Source: Paenibacillus sp. NEAU-GSW1 | GTDB lineage: Bacteria > Bacillota > Bacilli > Paenibacillales > Paenibacillaceae | Assembly (NCBI RefSeq): GCF_009737085.1 | Contig: NZ_WOVL01000008.1 | Location: 145,902-209,901 of the forward strand | Length of the DNA: 64,000 nt | Direction: 5' to 3' | Part shown: positions 59,382 through 64,000 of the stretch, piece after piece | How the letters are laid out: each line of letters starts with the position of its first letter | Position numbering within the stretch: position 1 is the first letter of the stretch | Program-made: the position numbers and the translations under genes | The notes under the pieces: generated by a model | Databases searched by the model: none | Seen by the model: the letters and a program-made list of their open reading frames with translations, nothing else | Told to the model about the DNA's origin: nothing

Positions 59382-60116
59382 TTAATTGATTTTAACCATG
59401 CCGCCTTTTATCGTGACGATGCCGTTAGCTTTCATCTCCAGCATGCCGCCTGACTCGAGTGTAAGCGAAGCTTGCGCCTCAACGGCCACCTTAGCGCCTT
59501 TCACCGTTACGGACTTCGTTCCCTCTATTGATACGTCGCCCTGATTGCTCATGACAATTTTAGAGGTCCCGGCTTTTACCGTTATCGAGCCGGAGGCTCC
59601 TCCCGTCATAACGATAGACTGCGCTTGATCTTTTGTTTGCAGCTTGATCGTATCCGACTTTTCTTCCATTTCGAGCAGATGGCCTTCTTTGCTTTTAATC
59701 GTAATTTTCCCGTCGCTGTCCGTATCCTGGAACGTGATTTCATGTCCGGCTCGCGTTTTGATCTGCCGGATATCGTTCTTCTCATGAGAAGTCGGAGGCT
59801 TGTCTTTATCATTCCAAAGCGACCCGATTACGACCGGCGAGTCTACCCTGCCCATTAAAAATGCGACCAACACCTCATCGTTGACTTCGGGGATAAAAAG
59901 CGTGCCGCGAGACGGTCCGCCCATTAACGTTGCGATGCGAATCCAGTCGGACTGAAGCTCGCCTTCGCGAAGCGGAAATTTCACCTTGATCCTCCCCAGC
60001 TTTTGCGGATCTTTGTTATCCGTCACAATCGCATTCCATACACCGGACAACTGATCGGGCACCATCGAACGGGAATGCTGGTCAAACAACCCGGAGAACA
60101 TCATATCCATACTCAA
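59382..60116 (-). CDS. phage baseplate assembly protein V / gp5-like spike
   Basis: Spike-shaft protein of 244 residues. An OB-fold N-terminal part (GVWNAIVTDNKDPQKLGRIK) is followed by FIPEVNDEVLVAFLMGRVDS and then a repetitive beta-helix-like C-terminus (ITVKAGTSKIVMSNQGDVSI onwards). Start is TTG (60114-60116) with GGAGGGG at eight bases, overlapping the stop of the gpD-like gene as TTGA. Together with that gene it corresponds to a split VgrG/Afp8. Confidence 0.9.
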   Translation of the reverse strand: MSMDMMFSGLFDQHSRSMVPDQLSGVWNAIVTDNKDPQKLGRIKVKFPLREGELQSDWIRIATLMGGPSRGTLFIPEVNDEVLVAFLMGRVDSPVVIGSLWNDKDKPPTSHEKNDIRQIKTRAGHEITFQDTDSDGKITIKSKEGHLLEMEEKSDTIKLQTKDQAQSIVMTGGASGSITVKAGTSKIVMSNQGDVSIEGTKSVTVKGAKVAVEAQASLTLESGGMLEMKANGIVTIKGGMVKIN

Positions 60117-61204
60117 ATCGCATTCCCCTCCGTTACGAAATAGGTTTTATATCCGTCCTGCCCATCGAGACGATGGGTAGCTCTCGTTATTCTGAGCGTC
60201 TGATCCAATTCCGTTCCGTTGCCAAGTCCTTCGATGTGAATCATTTTGCCGGGCATTATTTCCGGAAGCCCGATGCTTGAGCCATGTCCGGTAACAAGTT
60301 CGCGCGCACTTCGTTCCAGCATTGAGGTTGCCAGCAGCTGCGCTTCCGCTTGCGAGCCGACTTGCGTATATACGATTTCCTTTTTATTGGACGACAGCTT
60401 GCTCGCCAGACTCGGACCGGTTGTCGACTTCGTCGGCATCGCCGTTACCGAGCTTGCCGTCGCTTCTACATGCGTTTTCTTGGCAACATCGTAGCCGCGA
60501 ACCGTTACTTCCGAGACTTGTCCGGCAGCGTCGACTGTGAGCATGAAGCTAAGCAGGCTCTGTCCGTATTTGAGCGACACGACCGGGGTGCCGGTCTGCC
60601 GTTTTTTAAAGTAAAGCTTGGATGCTGTTACGTAAAATAACCGGTCATTATCGACTGCAAGAGACCGTATAAAATGATAATCGCTGACGCCTGTCTGCTC
60701 AATACGGGTTCGCTTTATCGTTGTCGCATCAATATCGGTCGACAGCCCGTACTGTCCGGCGATTTGGCTGACGACATCGCTGTCCTTCATTTCCGACCAA
60801 ACTTTAGAATGAGCCGAACGCATGAGCATAAAAGAACGGTCCATGCCGGTAACGACAATTTTGGGACTCGCATTCGGCGAATAGTCCAGTGAATAACCGG
60901 TAATAAGCCCGTCGAATAACAGTTCCTTTTTATCGGCATAGCCGAATTTGATTTGCAGTGTATTGCCCACTTTGATCAAATCGCCTACCCATTTGAATTT
61001 CGTTTCTTTAATGACAAAGCCGTTAACGATCGAAAATCGGGCCACATCCGCTTTCGGCTCCGTCGATAAGTCAACTTCCACCCATTCGACCGCCATCTCG
61101 GACAAATTAGCCGCTTGGCCGTTTATAATGATTTCTGCTTCCGGAGCGGCAAATTGTTTATATTTCGTCTCAAGGGAAGTAAATCCGCTTGCGGAAGTTA
61201 CCAT
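60113..61204 (-). CDS. phage late control D / VgrG N-terminal-like protein
   Basis: Hub protein of 363 residues, homologous to P2 gpD and the N-terminal half of VgrG (gp27-like). It includes KLGFGY-like region IKFGYADKKELLFDGLITGY near 88-107, SDVVSQIAGQYGLSTDID near 143 and the closing LEGLGN-like GKMIHIEGLGNGTELDQTLR near 320. Its last codons overlap the gpV-like gene. The ATG has GGAG upstream. It follows the LysM gene by six bases. Confidence 0.88.
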   Translation of the reverse strand: MVTSASGFTSLETKYKQFAAPEAEIIINGQAANLSEMAVEWVEVDLSTEPKADVARFSIVNGFVIKETKFKWVGDLIKVGNTLQIKFGYADKKELLFDGLITGYSLDYSPNASPKIVVTGMDRSFMLMRSAHSKVWSEMKDSDVVSQIAGQYGLSTDIDATTIKRTRIEQTGVSDYHFIRSLAVDNDRLFYVTASKLYFKKRQTGTPVVSLKYGQSLLSFMLTVDAAGQVSEVTVRGYDVAKKTHVEATASSVTAMPTKSTTGPSLASKLSSNKKEIVYTQVGSQAEAQLLATSMLERSARELVTGHGSSIGLPEIMPGKMIHIEGLGNGTELDQTLRITRATHRLDGQDGYKTYFVTEGNAI

Positions 61205-61210
61205 CGTTCT

Positions 61211-61837
61211 CTACTCCAATCTCGGTATCGTCAATTTTCGGCCTGGCGTGAGCTCTCTTGGATTGTCAATGCCGTTCGCTTCCGCAATATGCCGCCATGC
61301 GCCCGGGTCGTCATATTCGTCTGCTGCGAGCATCCATAAATGATCCCCCAGCTTAACCGTTCTTTGCTTTGTCCGGTCTGCCGATTGCCGCGGTATTTCC
61401 TGATACTGCTCTTTCATCGATTGCGTGCTCGTAAAGCTGACGCTCAGCGTGGCCCGGACAGGAACGCCGGATTCATGGAACATCGTAAACCGCTGCTTGA
61501 CCGAATTGAGAACGCCTTTAAAATCGAGCGAGCCCCATACGAAACGGCAAGGCGGCGGAGCATGAAGGTCGGAATCGACATCCAAAATATTCGCGATCTT
61601 GGAAGTAAACTTGCGAACGTCTTCCCCCAGCTCATAGGAATCAAAAAACAAATCCATCGTTAAAGTCGTTTCTTTTCCTCCGGTATATTGAGCAAGAGGC
61701 GTCTGTAAGCCCGGAACTTCGTCGTCCGTAAACTCGTTTGCCGTATCCAGCTCGTACTCTGTAGGGTTGAACATGACCTCGATAATTTCTTGCCCGCTGC
61801 TGCGTTCGACAATGATTTTCGCTTTGCTTAATGCCAT
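61211..61837 (-). CDS. LysM-containing tube-adaptor protein (Afp7/gp53-like)
   Basis: Protein of 208 residues. The N-terminal part (VMFNPTEYELDTANEFTDDE, PCRFVWGSLDFKGVLNSVKQ) is the CIS tube-protein-like domain that links tube and spike hub. The last ~55 residues form a LysM domain (KLGDHLWMLAADEYDDPGAW, then GIDNPRELTPGRKLTIP). This is the usual gene immediately before the spike in extracellular contractile injection systems. GGAGGCG precedes the ATG. Confidence 0.88.
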   Translation of the reverse strand: MALSKAKIIVERSSGQEIIEVMFNPTEYELDTANEFTDDEVPGLQTPLAQYTGGKETTLTMDLFFDSYELGEDVRKFTSKIANILDVDSDLHAPPPCRFVWGSLDFKGVLNSVKQRFTMFHESGVPVRATLSVSFTSTQSMKEQYQEIPRQSADRTKQRTVKLGDHLWMLAADEYDDPGAWRHIAEANGIDNPRELTPGRKLTIPRLE

Positions 61838-61858
61838 TTAGGGACGCCTCCAACCTTA

Positions 61859-64000
61859 CTAAAAACCGTTTCTCCGCTGCTCCAGCTTCATTTTCCGCTC
61901 CAGTGCTTTAAACACTTGATCGGCAATGGCGTCCGGATTCAGCTTCGGCATTTTCATTATCATTTTTTGCAGTTTTTCGGGATCAAGTTCTTTGGGAGCT
62001 TCGACGTTAACGGTACGCTGCGAATCTTGCGCTGCAGCCTTCAGCTTCGTATATGCCAAATCCGGCATAACCTGTTGTTTCATCTGCGCGGGCTGAGCAG
62101 TCTCATTACGCTGTGCGTAATTTAGGGTTGAGCCCGATCTGCCGGCTTCATCCGGACGTTTATCCGCTCGGCTCAAATGTACGGATCGCATGGGCCATGA
62201 AGGCCGCTGCTCCAGCTGCGCATCCTCTGCCACATTGTAACGCCCTATAACGGACGTATGCAGCGTTGACCTTTGCATAGACGGAATGGATATGGATCGC
62301 ATGGCTTGCGCAGCAGTTTGCATCGCTCGGGCACTAACTTTTGTCCTTGCCAGCATGCCTGCTTCAAACTCTTTCTTGGCTTCGCCTCGCCGCTGCGCAT
62401 ATATCTGCTCCGCCGTTTGCGCCGCTGTCTTTCGCTGCGTCGACGTTATCGCATTCGCTCGCATCGTTGCCTGCGCCTTCGCGTTGCCTCGCCGCTTCGC
62501 ATGCGTCTGCTCCGCTGCTTGCTCCGCTGCCGTTGCCTTTCGCTTCGCAGCCGTTACCGCATTCGCTCGCATCGTTGCCTGCGCTTTCGCTCCCACGTCC
62601 GCTTGCTCGCTTACACCTGCTCGCTCGCTCGCCTCTGGCTCAGCCTTCGCGTTGCCTCGCCGCTTCGCATGCGTTTGCTCCGCAGCTTGCGCCGCCGCCG
62701 TTGCCTTCCGCTCCGTCGACGTCACCGCATTCGCTCGCATCGCTGCCTGCGCTTTCGCTCCCACGTCCGCTTGCTCGCTTACACCTGCTCGCTCACTCGC
62801 CTCCGGCTCAGCTTTCGCGTTGCCTCGCCGCTTCGCATGCGTCTGCTCCGCTGCTTGCGCTGCCGTCGCTTCCGTCGCTGCCTTTCGCTCCGTCGACGTC
62901 ACCGCATTCGCTCGCATCGTTGCCTGCGCTTTCGCTCCCACGTCCGCTTGCTCGCTTACACCTGCTCGCTCACTCGCCTCCGGCTCAGCTTTCGCGTTGC
63001 CTCGCCGCTTCGCATGCGTCTGCTCCGCTGCTTGCGCCGCCGCCGTTGCCTTCCGCTCCGTCGACGTCACCGCATTCGCTCGCATCGTTGCCTGCGCTTT
63101 CGCTCCCGCGTTCGCTTGCTCGCTTACACCTGCTCGCTCACTCGCCTCCGGCTCAGCTCTCGGGTTGCCTCGCCGCTTCGCATGCGTTTGCTCCGCAGCT
63201 TGCGCCGCCGCCGTTGCCTTCCGCTCCGTCGACGTCACCGCATTCGCTCGCATCGCTGCCTGCGCTTTCGCTCCCACGTTCGCTTGCTCGCTTACTCCTG
63301 CTCGCTCGCTCGCCTCCGGCTCAGCTTTCGCGTTGCCTCGCCGCTTCGCATGCGTTTGCTCCGCAGCTTGCGCCGCCGCCGTTGCCTTCCGCTCCGTCGA
63401 CGTCACCGCATTCGCTCGCATCGCTGCCTGCGCTTTCGCTCCCGCGTTCGCTTGATCGCTTACTCCCGCGTTCGCTTGCTCGCTTACACCTGCTCGCTCG
63501 CTCGCCTCCGGCTCAGCTTTCGCGTTGCCTCGCCGCTTCGCATGCGTCTGCTTCGCTGCTTGCGCTGCCGTCGCTTCCGTCGCTGCCTTTCGCTCCGTCG
63601 CCGTTACCGCATTCGCTCGCATCGCTGCCTGCGCTTTCGCTCCCGCGTTCGCTTGCTCGCTTACACCTGCTCGCTCGCTCGCCTCCGGCTCAGCTTTCGG
63701 GTTGCCTCGCCGCTTCGCATGCGTTTGCTCCGCTGCTTGCGCTGCCGTCGCTTCCGTCGCTGCCTTTCGCTCCGTCGCCGTTACCGCATTCGCTCGCATC
63801 GCTGCCTGCGTTTTCGCTCCCGTATCCGCTTGCTCGCTTACTCCTGCTCGCTCGCTCGCCTCCGGCTCAGCTTTCGCGTTGCCTCGCCGCTTCGCATGCG
63901 TTTGCTCCGCAGCTTGCGCCGCCGCCGTTGCCTTCCGCTCCGTCGACGTCACCGCATTCGCTCGCATCGCTGCCTGCGCTTTCGCTCCCGCGTTCGCTTG
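61859..64000 (-). CDS. giant Ala/Lys-rich repeat protein of the tail operon (partial, N-terminus off window)
   Basis: The frame is open from the right window edge to the stop at 61859, at least 713 codons. Nearly two thirds consists of tandem units MRANAVTSTERKATAAAQAA..., 56 or 59 residues long, extending past the edge. The unit holds a conserved EQTHAKRRGN and EPEASERAGVSEQA. Units 9 and 10 are shortened and diverged. The non-repeated C-terminal part of about 160 residues ends KELDPEKLQKMIMKMPKLN and then a helix ALERKMKLEQRRNGF. I recall similar Lxx-RxxxERxRxG-like ends in proteins encoded just before the LysM gene in eCIS operons. Role unknown: tape-measure-like, linker or coiled-coil scaffold are options. 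The antisense strand is also open but lacks ribosome sites. Confidence 0.7.
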   Translation of the reverse strand, partial: QANAGAKAQAAMRANAVTSTERKATAAAQAAEQTHAKRRGNAKAEPEASERAGVSEQADTGAKTQAAMRANAVTATERKAATEATAAQAAEQTHAKRRGNPKAEPEASERAGVSEQANAGAKAQAAMRANAVTATERKAATEATAAQAAKQTHAKRRGNAKAEPEASERAGVSEQANAGVSDQANAGAKAQAAMRANAVTSTERKATAAAQAAEQTHAKRRGNAKAEPEASERAGVSEQANVGAKAQAAMRANAVTSTERKATAAAQAAEQTHAKRRGNPRAEPEASERAGVSEQANAGAKAQATMRANAVTSTERKATAAAQAAEQTHAKRRGNAKAEPEASERAGVSEQADVGAKAQATMRANAVTSTERKAATEATAAQAAEQTHAKRRGNAKAEPEASERAGVSEQADVGAKAQAAMRANAVTSTERKATAAAQAAEQTHAKRRGNAKAEPEASERAGVSEQADVGAKAQATMRANAVTAAKRKATAAEQAAEQTHAKRRGNAKAQATMRANAITSTQRKTAAQTAEQIYAQRRGEAKKEFEAGMLARTKVSARAMQTAAQAMRSISIPSMQRSTLHTSVIGRYNVAEDAQLEQRPSWPMRSVHLSRADKRPDEAGRSGSTLNYAQRNETAQPAQMKQQVMPDLAYTKLKAAAQDSQRTVNVEAPKELDPEKLQKMIMKMPKLNPDAIADQVFKALERKMKLEQRRNGF
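62465..64000 (-). repeat. tandem array of 168/177-bp coding repeats
   Basis: Unit starts (ATG of MRANA) at 63967, then successive units of 56, 59, 67, 56, 56, 56, 59 and 56 residues to 62573, then a 36-residue remnant to 62465. The array continues past the window edge. Identity between units is very high at DNA level. Confidence 0.9.

Noticed and set aside
62286..63455. Long plus-strand open frame (389 residues, Ala/Cys/Arg-rich repeats) over the repeat gene
   Set aside because: It is the mirror of the minus-strand repeat gene in GC-rich DNA, has an implausible Cys/Ala composition and no ribosome site; the minus-strand frame fits the operon.

Overview
The window looks like a chromosomal segment of an endospore-forming, low- to mid-GC Firmicute of the Paenibacillaceae (Paenibacillus/Cohnella type). 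Supporting evidence: AGGAGG-like ribosome sites with frequent TTG/GTG starts, spore coat and germinant-receptor genes, an S-layer-homology protein, ecsAB, alaT-alaR, mutS2-DUF350 and a phenylalanyl T-box in front of pheST. Genus is inferred from gene content, not from a search.

Left third (1-23.2 kb), mostly housekeeping on the minus strand: ecsAB, a three-module SLH protein with a poly-Asp linker, a DEAD-box helicase with an SDR enzyme, cheX, a divergent zinc-dependent phospholipase C-like gene, an HRDC protein with a strong terminator in its leader, two small plus-strand genes, a phosphodiester glycosidase-family secreted protein, a 5'-3' exonuclease, a four-gene run (cobalamin adenosyltransferase, RluA, ArsC/Spx-like, aminotransferase) and alaR-alaT. 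A spore block follows: CotF-like coat genes, a gerB-gerA-gerC type germinant receptor operon and two coat-like proteins.

Middle (23.2-46 kb): a collagen-like Gly-Thr-Lys repeat gene and a CotH kinase gene complete the spore-surface block. Then come MFS-cysK and the mutS2-DUF350-small membrane protein-zinc ribbon operon. Three plus-strand genes (holin-like membrane protein, CuA-type cupredoxin lipoprotein, SDR) sit where cvpA and polX lie in Bacillus. They are followed by a ZapA protein fused to an exceptionally long coiled coil, then pheT and pheS under a T-box. Upstream lies a three-gene operon: a cyclase-like sensor, a GNAT enzyme, and a membrane transporter-like protein with HEAT repeats and a cyclic-nucleotide-binding-like domain. 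Both nucleotide domains lack key residues.

Right third (46-64 kb): a contractile injection system (phage-tail-like, eCIS type). A DUF4280 (PAAR-like) tip gene and a MORN-repeat membrane protein are on the plus strand. A Vsr-like nuclease/winged-helix gene and 51-bp tandem repeats lie between them and the main minus-strand operon. In transcription order that operon encodes a giant Ala-rich repeat protein (open at the window edge), a LysM tube-adaptor, gpD-like and gpV-like spike halves, gp25, two baseplate J-type proteins, a beta-propeller/tail protein that probably starts at CTG, and a terminal accessory protein. Sheath, tube and ATPase genes are not seen and would be expected upstream, beyond the right edge.
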